Source: Candidatus Saccharimonadota bacterium
GTDB lineage: Bacteria; Patescibacteriota; Saccharimonadia; Saccharimonadales; Saccharimonadaceae
Assembly (NCBI GenBank): GCA_010014665.1
Contig: RZYF01000002.1
Location: forward strand, 1-50,367
DNA length: 50,367 bases
Direction: 5' to 3'
Shown in pieces: positions 1-6,647 of this stretch. Numbering within the stretch: the first letter of the stretch is position 1; each line of letters begins with the position of its first letter. The position numbers were made by a program, and so were the translations under genes. The notes beneath the pieces are model-generated. The model was not told the origin of the DNA. It worked only from the letters and a program-made list of their open reading frames with translations, and did no database searches.

Positions 1-38
1 TCAATCTTGCCCCGATCCGCAGCCGTTAGATGACTCAT
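1..38 (-). CDS. N-terminal fragment of a possible IS30-type transposase, cut by the window edge
   Basis: Only the first 12 to 13 codons are inside the window, on the minus strand, starting at the ATG at 36-38 and reading MSHLTAADRGKIE. A good Shine-Dalgarno (AGGAAAGG) lies just upstream. The pattern LT..DR..IE resembles the N-terminal helix-turn-helix entry of IS30-family transposases, but the fragment is too short to be sure. It could equally be another HTH protein. If it is IS30, a mobile element lies just left of the M13 peptidase gene. Confidence 0.4.
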   Translation of the reverse strand, partial: MSHLTAADRGKI

Positions 39-112
39 GTTAATCCTTTCCTGATTACATGTTTTATTCTAGCGGTTGCGTTTGATATTGGAAGTTAGGG
101 TAAGACATCTGT

Positions 113-118
113 TACAAT
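113..118 (+). promoter_or_regulatory. -10 box of the M13 peptidase gene (leaderless)
   Basis: TACAAT ends 7 bases before the ATG at 126 and no Shine-Dalgarno is present, so the transcript would start at or next to the start codon. A poor TTGGAA lies 19 bases upstream as a possible -35. Confidence 0.55.
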
Positions 119-125
119 AGTTAGT

Positions 126-2054
126 ATGCAAAAAATAATCTTCGATACTAAAACCCGCCCACAAGATGATTTCTATGGTTACGTAAACAATTTTTGGTTG
201 GCCAAGAACCCCATACCAGCTAGTGAAACCCGCTGGGGGACTTTTGATATATTACGTGACAATTCATGGCGAGCTGTCCATGAAATCGTCAACGATCTAA
301 CAGCTATGGATACCCGGGAGATAACTCGTGACCAACAAACTTTGAAGCGTTTTTTTGAAAGCGCTCTGACATTTGATTCGCACGGCCAAAATCATATCGA
401 CAGCCTACTAGTTGAGAAACAGCTAATCGACGAAGTTTCTACCCAGTCCGATATCGCCCGTCTGATCGGTCGTCATCATAGGTTAGGCCTTGCGCCACTT
501 TTTACTGAATACACAGAACTCGACGACAAAAACTCTCAGATGCAAGTCCTGCGAATTCATCAAGCTGGACTAAGCTTACCAAACCGAGATTACTACCTAG
601 AGGCAGACACACGGATGGTTAAAATACGTACTGCCTACACTAACCATCTGGAAACTATTGGTAAAGTTGTAGGAAATCTAGCGCCAAAAAAGTCTAAAGA
701 GATTATCGATTTTGAAACCAAACTAGCCAAAGCTTCTTGGACCGACGTTGAACTACGCGACGTCCAGCGCAACTACACGCGCATGACGTTAGCAGAACTA
801 GAAAAACGTTATGCCAGCTTCGACTGGACAGCATTCTTCGACGGTCTGGGCTGGAAAAAACCAAGTGATCATATAGTCGTTGACCAGCCAACTTATCTCG
901 ATGCTATGTTCGGCCTACTTGATAAAACGCCGATTGAGATTATCAAAGAATATTTAAACTGGCATCTGTTGAACGGTTTCGTTAGTTGGATCGACCAGGC
1001 CGGATCAGACAAAAACTTTGCTTTTTACGGAATGATACTCGGCGGTATGAAACAGCAAAAACCCCTCTGGAAGCGGGCTACTATATTAGCCGACAGTTTA
1101 GTAATCGGTGAAGCTCTGGGGCGTGAATATGCTACTCGCCACTTCCCAGAAAGTTCCAAACTAGCAGTTACCGAACTAGTCAATCAGATCCGTGAAGCTT
1201 ATCATGTACGGATAGACCGTTTAACTTGGATGAAACCTGATACAAAAAAACTCGCCCATCGGAAACTGAACAATATAAAGGTTTTCGTAGGCTATCCGAG
1301 TAAATGGAAGGATTTGTCGTCACTGGATTTTAGTCAAAACAACTTGATTGCCAATCTGATGCAGGCTCGCGAACTAAATACCGATATAGAGCTTGCCAAA
1401 ATTGGCACCCCACCACCAAACGAAGAATGGTACATGAATGCCCAGACAGTCAACGCTTATAATCACCCGAATCGCCTAGAGATTGTGTTTCCAGCTGCTA
1501 TATTGCAACCGCCTTTTTACGACCCTACCGCGTCACAGGCCACCAACCTAGGCGGAATCGGCGCTGTTATCGGCCACGAATTGACTCACGGTTTCGATGA
1601 CCAAGGCGCCCAATACGACGAACAGGGTAACACCAACCAATGGATTAGTGACAACGAGCTCAAATCCTTTACCAGCCTAGCAGATAATATCGTGCGTCAG
1701 GCTGACGCTTTCGAAGCAGCGCCGGGTATATTTTTACAAGGCAAATTAATATTAGGTGAAGCGATTGCTGATATCGGTGGTCTAGCGCTGGCTGTAGAAG
1801 CCCTCGAGCACTCCGCAACCCCAAAAGAGTTCCAGTCTTCGTTACCTGATTTGTTTGTAAATTTTGCTCGCTGTGAATGTGGCGCTACCCGCTTGGAACG
1901 TGCTATAGAACTTGCCAAAACTGACCCACACCCACCTAGCCCATTTCGCGTCAACTATGTTGTCTGTCACATCGACACGTTCTATGAAGCCTACGATGTA
2001 ACCGAAACTGACAAACTATATCTACCACCAGAAAACCGCGCTAAGATTTGGTAA
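126..2054 (+). CDS. pepO: M13 family zinc metallopeptidase (neprilysin / PepO-like)
   Basis: A 642-residue zinc endopeptidase of the M13 family, which typically cleaves oligopeptides. The zinc site is visible as HELTH at residues 484-488, with the third ligand in the E-A-I-A-D segment at 545-549, followed by GG as in the family. The upstream N-A-Y-N/H-P-N and F-P-A-A-I-L-Q-P-P-F segments and the C-terminal ending RAKIW are also typical, so the protein is full length. No signal peptide or membrane anchor is seen at the N-terminus, so it is probably cytoplasmic, as in lactobacillar PepO. The C-terminal FRVN is followed by YVVCHIDTF, where the family usually has FRVNG and an N. A decayed second copy of its 3' end lies at 2886-2954. 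Confidence 0.93.
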   Translation: MQKIIFDTKTRPQDDFYGYVNNFWLAKNPIPASETRWGTFDILRDNSWRAVHEIVNDLTAMDTREITRDQQTLKRFFESALTFDSHGQNHIDSLLVEKQLIDEVSTQSDIARLIGRHHRLGLAPLFTEYTELDDKNSQMQVLRIHQAGLSLPNRDYYLEADTRMVKIRTAYTNHLETIGKVVGNLAPKKSKEIIDFETKLAKASWTDVELRDVQRNYTRMTLAELEKRYASFDWTAFFDGLGWKKPSDHIVVDQPTYLDAMFGLLDKTPIEIIKEYLNWHLLNGFVSWIDQAGSDKNFAFYGMILGGMKQQKPLWKRATILADSLVIGEALGREYATRHFPESSKLAVTELVNQIREAYHVRIDRLTWMKPDTKKLAHRKLNNIKVFVGYPSKWKDLSSLDFSQNNLIANLMQARELNTDIELAKIGTPPPNEEWYMNAQTVNAYNHPNRLEIVFPAAILQPPFYDPTASQATNLGGIGAVIGHELTHGFDDQGAQYDEQGNTNQWISDNELKSFTSLADNIVRQADAFEAAPGIFLQGKLILGEAIADIGGLALAVEALEHSATPKEFQSSLPDLFVNFARCECGATRLERAIELAKTDPHPPSPFRVNYVVCHIDTFYEAYDVTETDKLYLPPENRAKIW

Positions 2055-2163
2055 TATCAAAGCCAGTTAAGCCTAAGACGTAGCAAACGAACTAGCAAGC
2101 TATTAAATACAACTGATCGATTCGATAAGTTCCTGTTTAGTGCAGAAGTGATAAAATTTTGTC

Positions 2164-2183
2164 TTAAATTTAAAGTAATTTTG
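2164..2183 (+). repeat. Unit E1, left (3') arm of inverted repeat
   Basis: TTAAATTTAAAGTAATTTTG is an imperfect inverted copy of 2810-2830 (three or four differences). It lies just beyond the terminator hairpin of the E1 gene. It is AT-rich, so weaker evidence than the arms of E2-E4. Confidence 0.4.
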
Positions 2184-2193
2184 GCATGAGCGA

Positions 2194-2219
2194 GGCCCGC
2201 TAGTGTGCACTAGCGGGCC
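2194..2219 (-). terminator. Hairpin after the E1 gene
   Basis: GGCCCGCTAGTG and CACTAGCGGGCC form a perfect 12-base inverted repeat with two bases between, starting 8 bases after the E1 gene stop. There is no clear U-run after it on the minus strand, so it may stabilise the 3' end or terminate only in part. Confidence 0.75.
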
Positions 2220-2227
2220 AATGGAGC

Positions 2228-2731
2228 TCAAGCTCCTTGAGTGGCATCTCCGAGTTCAGAGAGCCGTTGCTCCATGACTTCGATGAGTACCTTGGCGTAG
2301 TGGTGAAGCTTGCCACCGGCGTCAAATTTCTCGCCAGGCTGTCGATTGTCGGCGAAGCCTACGAAGACCTCACCTGCTTCCGAAAGCCCAAAGCACTGGT
2401 CCGGCACGCCACTATGGGGCCGAGTGAGGTCAGGCACTCTACTGAGGAGGTCGATGTGACACAGGAACTGCGTTGGGAACGTACCGTACGACTCCACGAG
2501 CTCTCGGTTGACTATGTCAGCCCAAGTGCGACGTTGAAGAATCACAAGCGGAACGCTCTTGAACCCCGCTTCATTGAGTTGTTTGCCGAGCTCAGAGATA
2601 CGTGCGTTTAGCTTATTGCACAATTCTGCCTTCTCCTCTTCGGCAATCCTGCGTCGGATCTCGCCATCAGCTTCTTCAGCCGTTCTGGCGAGTACTTCCT
2701 GTCTGATGGCTTCGCGCCTTGCGTCATCCAT
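2228..2731 (-). CDS. GC-rich orphan protein (unit E1), N-terminal coiled coil
   Basis: I do not recognise this 167-residue protein. The first about 55 residues are rich in Arg, Glu and Ala with heptad-like spacing and probably form a coiled coil. The rest is a mixed globular region with no cysteine motif or membrane segment. The start ATG is preceded by GGAAGG at a suitable distance, unlike the leaderless genes around it. Base composition is clearly GC-richer than its neighbours and codon choice differs, which suggests a separate origin. It sits alone between the end of the M13 gene and a decayed copy of that end, and its transcription unit has the same layout as E2, E3 and E4. The coding call is well supported; the function is unknown. 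Confidence 0.75.
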   Translation of the reverse strand: MDDARREAIRQEVLARTAEEADGEIRRRIAEEEKAELCNKLNARISELGKQLNEAGFKSVPLVILQRRTWADIVNRELVESYGTFPTQFLCHIDLLSRVPDLTRPHSGVPDQCFGLSEAGEVFVGFADNRQPGEKFDAGGKLHHYAKVLIEVMEQRLSELGDATQGA

Positions 2732-2809
2732 CGCTTCTACCTTCCGTCGAGCTCCAAACTTTGCGGAGCATGGTTTTTTGGAAAAACCTTAGGACCTTAC
2801 TCCCAAAGT

Positions 2810-2830
2810 CAATATTACTTTACTATTTAA
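2810..2830 (-). repeat. Unit E1, right (5') arm of inverted repeat
   Basis: On the minus strand this reads TTAAATAGTAAAGTAATATTG and could pair with 2164-2183. It directly follows the small 5' hairpin at 2831-2845, as in the other three units. Confidence 0.4.
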
Positions 2831-2845
2831 TTGCATTTAATGCAA
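2831..2845 (-). other. Unit E1, 5' terminal hairpin
   Basis: On the minus strand TTGCAT-TAA-ATGCAA, a perfect 6-base stem with a 3-base loop, starts 11 bases after the proposed -10 box. It sits at the same relative place as the 5' hairpins of E2-E4. Confidence 0.5.
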
Positions 2846-2856
2846 CTTGTTCAGTA

Positions 2857-2884
2857 TTTATAACTTTAAGCAATTTCCTGACCA
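2857..2884 (-). promoter_or_regulatory. Possible promoter of unit E1
   Basis: On the minus strand TGGTCA (2879-2884), a 16-base spacer and TATAAA (2857-2862). It is weaker than the promoters of E2-E4, but its place relative to the 5' hairpin is the same. Confidence 0.45.
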
Positions 2885-2885
2885 T

Positions 2886-2954
2886 AAAACCTATGACGTA
2901 ACCTAAACTGACAAACTATATCTACCACTAGCTCGACGAGCTTATATCTGGTAA
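2886..2954 (+). pseudogene. Decayed copy of the M13 peptidase 3' end
   Basis: Read in frame this gives K-T-Y-D-V-T-stop-T-D-K-L-Y-L-P-L-A-R-R-A-Y-I-W-stop. The intact gene ends E-A-Y-D-V-T-E-T-D-K-L-Y-L-P-P-E-N-R-A-K-I-W-stop. Several differences are synonymous third-position changes and the similarity continues past the stop codon, so this was once coding. It carries an internal TAA. It is most likely what is left of a tandem paralogue, with unit E1 lying between the two copies. Confidence 0.8.
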
Positions 2955-2963
2955 CTACAAAAA

Positions 2964-3926
2964 CTAGTCAATCACCAAAAAGTCTGAAACCACTAGAGGA
3001 TCACCAGTAGTGGACATGGCTAGTAACCGGCAATCAGCAAAATCTTGTCCAGTAAAATGAAGATATACTTGTGAGGCAAATTTCATTTGTTGAAGTTTTT
3101 TTGGCGTAATCGCGGCAAATCCTCCACCTTGATGGTCGGTTTTGCGATGTTTTACTTCAACAAAGTATAGAACGTTGTCTTTTTTTGCGATTATATCTAT
3201 CTCGCACTGTGTCTTTTTCCAATTCCGTTCGACGATCCCAAAACCACGCTTCGACAGATAATCAGTTGCTAGGTTTTCAGAAGCATTACCGATTTCTCGA
3301 GTCGTCGTTTTTGTTTGAGTATAAGTCGTATCATGATGAAGTGAAGATACGTCATCTACGTTTTCCAAATATTTCTTTATCGGGCTAAAACTTCGTCTAT
3401 GTAGTGGTGTCACGCCGTATTTTTCAATTGCTTCACGATGAAGCTTCGTGCCATAACCGACGTGATGTTCGAAGCCGTACTGAGGATACAGTCTTGCCTG
3501 TTCAATCATATAGCTGTCGCGCGCTACTTTAGCGACTATCGAAGCTGCACTGACGCTAGGAACCAACAGATCAGCCTGTTTCATAGTAGTCACGTAGGGT
3601 GCTTTGCCGGTATCCAGCAAAAAATTAACCGTGCCGTCAAGAATAATCTGATGATACGGTACGCTAATTTGTTCAAGTGCCCGCCGACAAGCCAGTGAAC
3701 AGGCCTGGCTCATACCGATTTCGTCCAGTTCGTCAGCATGCACCCAGCCAAGACCAATCGACTTTGCTTTTTCACGCACCTTCGGTTCAAGTTCGCGCCG
3801 TTTTTTGTCGGTTAGTTTCTTGCTATCTGTCAGACCGTCGATTTCTACACCACCCAAAACTACAGCACAAAAAACCAGTGGTCCCGCCCACGGCCCTCTC
3901 CCGACTTCGTCAATTCCAACTATCAT
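2964..3926 (-). CDS. rnhB: Ribonuclease HII fused to a YraN (UPF0102) nuclease-like domain
   Basis: Residues 1-190 are RNase HII, which cuts the RNA strand of RNA-DNA hybrids and removes ribonucleotides from DNA. The catalytic acids are visible as D6 and E7 in GIDEVGRG, D97 in ILDG and D119 in KQAD. After a Thr-rich linker (about 195-212), residues 213-320 form a YraN-type domain with the PD-(D/E)xK-like core: E217, D244 in CEID, and E257/K259 in FVEVK. In many bacteria rnhB and yraN are neighbours near rplS, and rplS is close by here, so the fusion fits known gene order. A TATAAT box 8 bases upstream of the ATG suggests a leaderless mRNA. The linker is intact and the frame continuous. Confidence 0.93.
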   Translation of the reverse strand: MIVGIDEVGRGPWAGPLVFCAVVLGGVEIDGLTDSKKLTDKKRRELEPKVREKAKSIGLGWVHADELDEIGMSQACSLACRRALEQISVPYHQIILDGTVNFLLDTGKAPYVTTMKQADLLVPSVSAASIVAKVARDSYMIEQARLYPQYGFEHHVGYGTKLHREAIEKYGVTPLHRRSFSPIKKYLENVDDVSSLHHDTTYTQTKTTTREIGNASENLATDYLSKRGFGIVERNWKKTQCEIDIIAKKDNVLYFVEVKHRKTDHQGGGFAAITPKKLQQMKFASQVYLHFTGQDFADCRLLAMSTTGDPLVVSDFLVID

Positions 3927-3934
3927 GTAAATAG

Positions 3935-3940
3935 ATTATA
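3935..3940 (-). promoter_or_regulatory. -10 box of the RNase HII gene (leaderless)
   Basis: TATAAT on the minus strand, 8 bases before the ATG, with no Shine-Dalgarno. Confidence 0.6.
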
Positions 3941-3979
3941 AACGTTATTGGCAATCTAGGCACATTTCTCTTAGTAAAC

Positions 3980-4008
3980 TTGACCTTTTTGATTGTGTGT
4001 GTTATGAT
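3980..4008 (+). promoter_or_regulatory. Promoter of unit E2
   Basis: TTGACC (3980-3985), an exact 17-base spacer and TATGAT (4003-4008). It lies outside the inverted repeat, so the repeat is transcribed. The RNA should start near 4015. Confidence 0.75.
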
Positions 4009-4016
4009 ATAAGGGT

Positions 4017-4039
4017 TTCGTTGAGATAAATTCTCCGAA
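4017..4039 (+). other. Unit E2, 5' terminal hairpin
   Basis: TTCG (4017-4020) pairs with CGAA (4036-4039) and GAGA (4023-4026) with TCTC (4032-4035), with a TT bulge and loop TAAAT. It begins about where the RNA should begin. The E3 hairpin has the same two-stem form. Confidence 0.55.
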
Positions 4040-4045
4040 GCACTT

Positions 4046-4057
4046 TGACAGAGCAGG
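4046..4057 (+). repeat. Unit E2, left (5') arm
   Basis: TGACAGAGCAGG is a perfect 12-base inverted copy of 4525-4536. The context CACTTTGACAGAGCAG matches the E3 arm context TACTTTGACAAACAG. Confidence 0.75.
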
Positions 4058-4065
4058 AACAAACT

Positions 4066-4119
4066 GTTCGACTGGTCTCAATGCGTGTGATATCTCGCAT
4101 GTATCGAGACCATTCGAAC
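4066..4119 (+). other. Unit E2, long leader hairpin before the ribosome binding site
   Basis: Three nested complementary pairs: GTTCG with CGAAC, GGTCTC with GAGACC, and ATGCG with CGCAT. They form one long stem-loop ending just before the Shine-Dalgarno at 4121-4127. It could control translation or shape a functional RNA. Confidence 0.65.
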
Positions 4120-4136
4120 GAAAGGGGCATGAACAA

Positions 4137-4481
4137 ATGCTATTGGTCAACGAAGAAAGGTCGGCACTGCGACAAGTCAATCGTGCTGCCAGGAAGCTGA
4201 AGAAGCGGATCGACAAGTTGGAAAACTCCGAGAGATGGAAGAAGATGGAAGTGTGGGAGCGCTATCTCGAACACGACCACCTCATCTGGTCAGCTGTCTG
4301 GCACATCCCATTGAGGATGCACAAGAGCATCGCTTCCCTCACCTCCTGGCTCGAGAGCCGGGCCCTCCTCACAGACTACTACAAAGATAACCGCTCCAAA
4401 CCAACAAGAAGGGATGTTCGTGAATTGTGCGTGTACGCACTTCTGGTGAAGAGTGTATACGCCACAGAAGAAGTTCGCTAG
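4137..4481 (+). CDS. GC-rich orphan protein (unit E2), helical and basic
   Basis: I do not recognise this 114-residue protein. It is rich in Arg, Lys, Glu and Trp, has no membrane segment or cysteine motif, and its first about 45 residues look like a charged helix or coiled coil. Of two nearby ATGs, the one at 4137 is preferred: the AAAGGGG at 4121-4127 is 9 bases away, but only 1 base from the ATG at 4129, which opens another frame of about 23 codons. The frame is also free of stops upstream to 4008 but has no start codon there. The gene is GC-richer than its neighbours, has its own promoter and ends 2 bases before a very strong hairpin. Its layout matches E1, E3 and E4. Confidence 0.72.
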   Translation: MLLVNEERSALRQVNRAARKLKKRIDKLENSERWKKMEVWERYLEHDHLIWSAVWHIPLRMHKSIASLTSWLESRALLTDYYKDNRSKPTRRDVRELCVYALLVKSVYATEEVR

Positions 4482-4483
4482 TT

Positions 4484-4507
4484 GGCGCGGGGCTTCGGCC
4501 CCGCGCC
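4484..4507 (+). terminator. Strong hairpin after the E2 gene
   Basis: GGCGCGGGGC and GCCCCGCGCC... pair through at least 9 G-C pairs around a C(UUCG)G tetraloop, starting 2 bases after the TAG stop. There is no U-run directly after it. Confidence 0.8.
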
Positions 4508-4524
4508 CAGGCGCTCCTTCTTGC

Positions 4525-4536
4525 CCTGCTCTGTCA
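4525..4536 (+). repeat. Unit E2, right (3') arm
   Basis: CCTGCTCTGTCA, the exact inverted copy of 4046-4057, followed by ATTTTCTC. In RNA the two arms would close the whole transcript. Confidence 0.75.
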
Positions 4537-4570
4537 TTTTCTCTACAATTTATTTAGATTAATAAACCAA

Positions 4571-4593
4571 AACTCCCGCATAACGCGAGAGTT
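4571..4593. terminator. Bidirectional terminator between E2 and rplS
   Basis: AACTCCCGC and GCGAGAGTT form a 9-base stem with one mismatch. A T-rich run follows on the plus strand (GTTTGTTTTTG) and a shorter one on the minus strand. It can end both E2 and rplS transcripts. Confidence 0.65.
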
Positions 4594-4618
4594 TGTTTTT
4601 GTACTTCAGTTTTAGGTT

Positions 4619-5143
4619 TTAACTATTGGCTTTGTGTGCAGCTTCAACAGCTTCAGCCTTTGCGTCAAGTTCAGCTTGCTTGGCAGCTTCTTCAGCAGCT
4701 TTTGCCTCAGCTTCTTTGGCTGCTTCTTCTTTCATACGAGCTTCTTCGGCTTCAGCTTCTTTGTCACGAACGTCGTTTACGCCTTCACGGTCAAATTTTA
4801 CAGCCGATAGACGAGCACTCTTCCCAGCGCGATCACGCAGATAACTGAGATAGTTACGTCGAACTTTGGATCGTTTGGTAACTTCTACTTTAAGGACGAG
4901 CGGGCTGTGTAGCAAAAAGCTTTTTTCGACACCGACACCACTAGCTATTTTACGAACAGTTATTCGGCTAGTCAGACTATTTTTGCGATCACAACGTATT
5001 ACTACACCTTCAAAAATTTGAGTGCGTTCTTTGTTTGCTTCTTTGATTTTTTGGTGGACGCGAACTGTATCGCCACTGCGAACGTCTACGACCTTTTTTT
5101 TCATGAATTCTTGGTTGACCTTATCGATAATAGCAAAACTCAT
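4619..5143 (-). CDS. rplS: 50S ribosomal protein L19 with a long acidic C-terminal tail
   Basis: Ribosomal protein L19 sits at the 30S-50S interface. Residues 1-120 are the conserved core, with typical segments such as F-x-x-G-D-T-V-R-V, F-E-G-V-V-I and R-S-K-V-R-R. The protein is 174 residues, about 55 longer than usual. The extra C-terminal part is almost only Glu, Ala and Lys and is probably one long charged helix. Similar Ala/Glu-rich tails are seen on ribosomal proteins of some reduced bacteria, but its role is unknown. A purine-rich GTGAGAGAG upstream of the ATG serves as Shine-Dalgarno, and the gene ends before the bidirectional terminator at 4571-4593. It lies near rnhB, a common arrangement. 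Confidence 0.96.
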   Translation of the reverse strand: MSFAIIDKVNQEFMKKKVVDVRSGDTVRVHQKIKEANKERTQIFEGVVIRCDRKNSLTSRITVRKIASGVGVEKSFLLHSPLVLKVEVTKRSKVRRNYLSYLRDRAGKSARLSAVKFDREGVNDVRDKEAEAEEARMKEEAAKEAEAKAAEEAAKQAELDAKAEAVEAAHKANS

Positions 5144-5220
5144 AACTCTCTCACTTTATTGGTTTAATATTTTACAATCAATTTAAGATTGTACCACAGA
5201 TACAGTAAAAAGAAAAGATG

Positions 5221-5226
5221 TATAAT
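5221..5226 (+). promoter_or_regulatory. -10 box of the malic enzyme gene (leaderless)
   Basis: TATAAT, 7 bases before the ATG at 5234. This box decides the start: it overlaps the codons of any longer reading. Confidence 0.65.
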
Positions 5227-5233
5227 GAATGGT

Positions 5234-6367
5234 ATGAATTATGACGAATTAGCCCTAGAACTCCACGAAAAATATAAAGGTAAGATCAAAACCGCGCTAC
5301 GCGATACAACCGAACTAGACAAGACAAAACTAAGCGCTTACTATAGCCCAGGAGTGGGCGCAATCAGCCGTGCAATCGCCGAAGATCCCAGTACACTACC
5401 GAAATATACCTGGACCAATAATCTAGTTGCTGTTATTTCTGACGGTTCGGCAATTCTTGGCCTAGGCGACTTAGGACCAAAAGCAGCTATGCCGGTTATG
5501 GAGGGTAAAGCACTACTGTTTAAGAATTTTGCAGGAATCGATAGCGTACCGATTGTACTCGACGTTCATAGCGCCGACGAAATCGTCGATGTAGTTAAAG
5601 CAATCGCACCAAGTTTTGGGGCCATCAACCTTGAAGATATTTCGGCTCCAAAATGCTTTGAAGTTGAAGAACGACTGAAGGCTGAGCTGGATATACCAGT
5701 TTTCCATGACGATCAACACGGTACAGCTATAGTAACCTTGGCTGGACTTATAAATGCGATGAAAGTCGTTGGCAAAGAACTAGCGAACTGTAAAGTTGTT
5801 ATTGTCGGCGCCGGCGCTGCAGGAACGGCTATCATGAAACTTTTGCATAAATACGGTGTAGGCTCTATCATCGCTGTCGATAGCAAGGGAATTTTATCGA
5901 CTAAGAGAGATGATCTAAACGACGAAAAAAAAGCCCTTCTGCCATATCTCACGACTTCCATCTCTGGTTCACTTGAAGATGCTGTCGCTGATGCCGACGT
6001 GTTTATTGGCGTCAGTAAACCGAACCTTTTAACCGAAAAAATGATACAAACAATGGCTAGAAACCCGATTGTTTTTGCACTTGCAAATCCTCTGCCTGAA
6101 ATTATGCCAGATGTCGCCAAAAAAGCCGGTGTCACTGTCATAGCCACCGGAAGAAGTGATTTTCCTAACCAAGTTAACAATGCTATTGCCTTCCCTGGAA
6201 TATTCCGGGGCGCCCTAGACAACGGTGTTCAAAAAATCACTGACGAGCATAAGCTAGCCGCCGCTAAAGCTATCGCCAGTTTAATCGAAAACCCGACCGC
6301 TGATGAAATAATCCCATCAGTTTTCAACAAACAACTCGTCCCGGCAATAGTAAAAGTAATCGTCTAA
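5234..6367 (+). CDS. maeB: NAD(P)-dependent malic enzyme
   Basis: Malic enzyme converts malate to pyruvate and CO2 with reduction of NAD(P). The 377-residue protein is the short bacterial type without the phosphotransacetylase extension. Family segments are all present: [46 protein letters not shown] and the Rossmann loop [11 protein letters not shown], with LANPLPEI near the C-terminus. The ATG at 5234 is chosen because TATAAT lies 7 bases upstream; longer in-frame starts run through the promoter. Cofactor choice cannot be read from sequence with confidence. In a fermentative cell it would link C4 acids to pyruvate. It overlaps the end of the convergent PQ-loop gene by 4 bases. Confidence 0.94.
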   Translation: MNYDELALELHEKYKGKIKTALRDTTELDKTKLSAYYSPGVGAISRAIAEDPSTLPKYTWTNNLVAVISDGSAILGLGDLGPKAAMPVMEGKALLFKNFAGIDSVPIVLDVHSADEIVDVVKAIAPSFGAINLEDISAPKCFEVEERLKAELDIPVFHDDQHGTAIVTLAGLINAMKVVGKELANCKVVIVGAGAAGTAIMKLLHKYGVGSIIAVDSKGILSTKRDDLNDEKKALLPYLTTSISGSLEDAVADADVFIGVSKPNLLTEKMIQTMARNPIVFALANPLPEIMPDVAKKAGVTVIATGRSDFPNQVNNAIAFPGIFRGALDNGVQKITDEHKLAAAKAIASLIENPTADEIIPSVFNKQLVPAIVKVIV

Positions 6368-6642
6368 TATTGATAGATAATAATTGCTATAACCACAGTT
6401 ATCTGTAGTGTTGCGTTAATAATTTGCGTGACTATAATTGGACGTAATCTATGAACGATGCCATACAGCAAAATAGGTAATCCTAAAAGCAGTGTCCCAG
6501 CCCAGGTAGCCAAGGATACGTCGTTAGCGCTTTTATTAACAAGAATTGTAGATATCTGTGGCAGTATCATTAGTGGCTGAAATACACCTGCGAGTAGAGC
6601 CATTTTTTCGGTATTTCTAATTAGGGCTGAGGTTTGTTTCAT
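6364..6642 (-). CDS. PQ-loop / SemiSWEET-like small membrane protein
   Basis: A 92-residue protein with three predicted membrane helices and one PQ-loop motif, L-P-Q-I-S-T-I at about residues 27-33, followed by K-S-A-N-D-V-S-L, as in SemiSWEET sugar transporters. Such proteins dimerise to form a sugar path. The gene starts 5 bases after the stop of the upstream PilB-like gene on the same strand and is probably co-transcribed with it, although no functional link is evident. Sugar transport is inferred from the fold only; PQ-loop proteins also carry other small solutes. Confidence 0.75.
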   Translation of the reverse strand: MKQTSALIRNTEKMALLAGVFQPLMILPQISTILVNKSANDVSLATWAGTLLLGLPILLYGIVHRLRPIIVTQIINATLQITVVIAIIIYQY

Positions 6643-6647
6643 AGTAA

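Noticed and set aside
2237-2611. Plus-strand open frame opposite the E1 gene
   Set aside because: It lies in the shadow of the minus-strand gene, which has the Shine-Dalgarno and the terminator; no plus-strand promoter is seen.
4129-4200. Alternative ORF from the ATG at 4129
   Set aside because: It stops after about 23 codons and the Shine-Dalgarno is only 1 base away.
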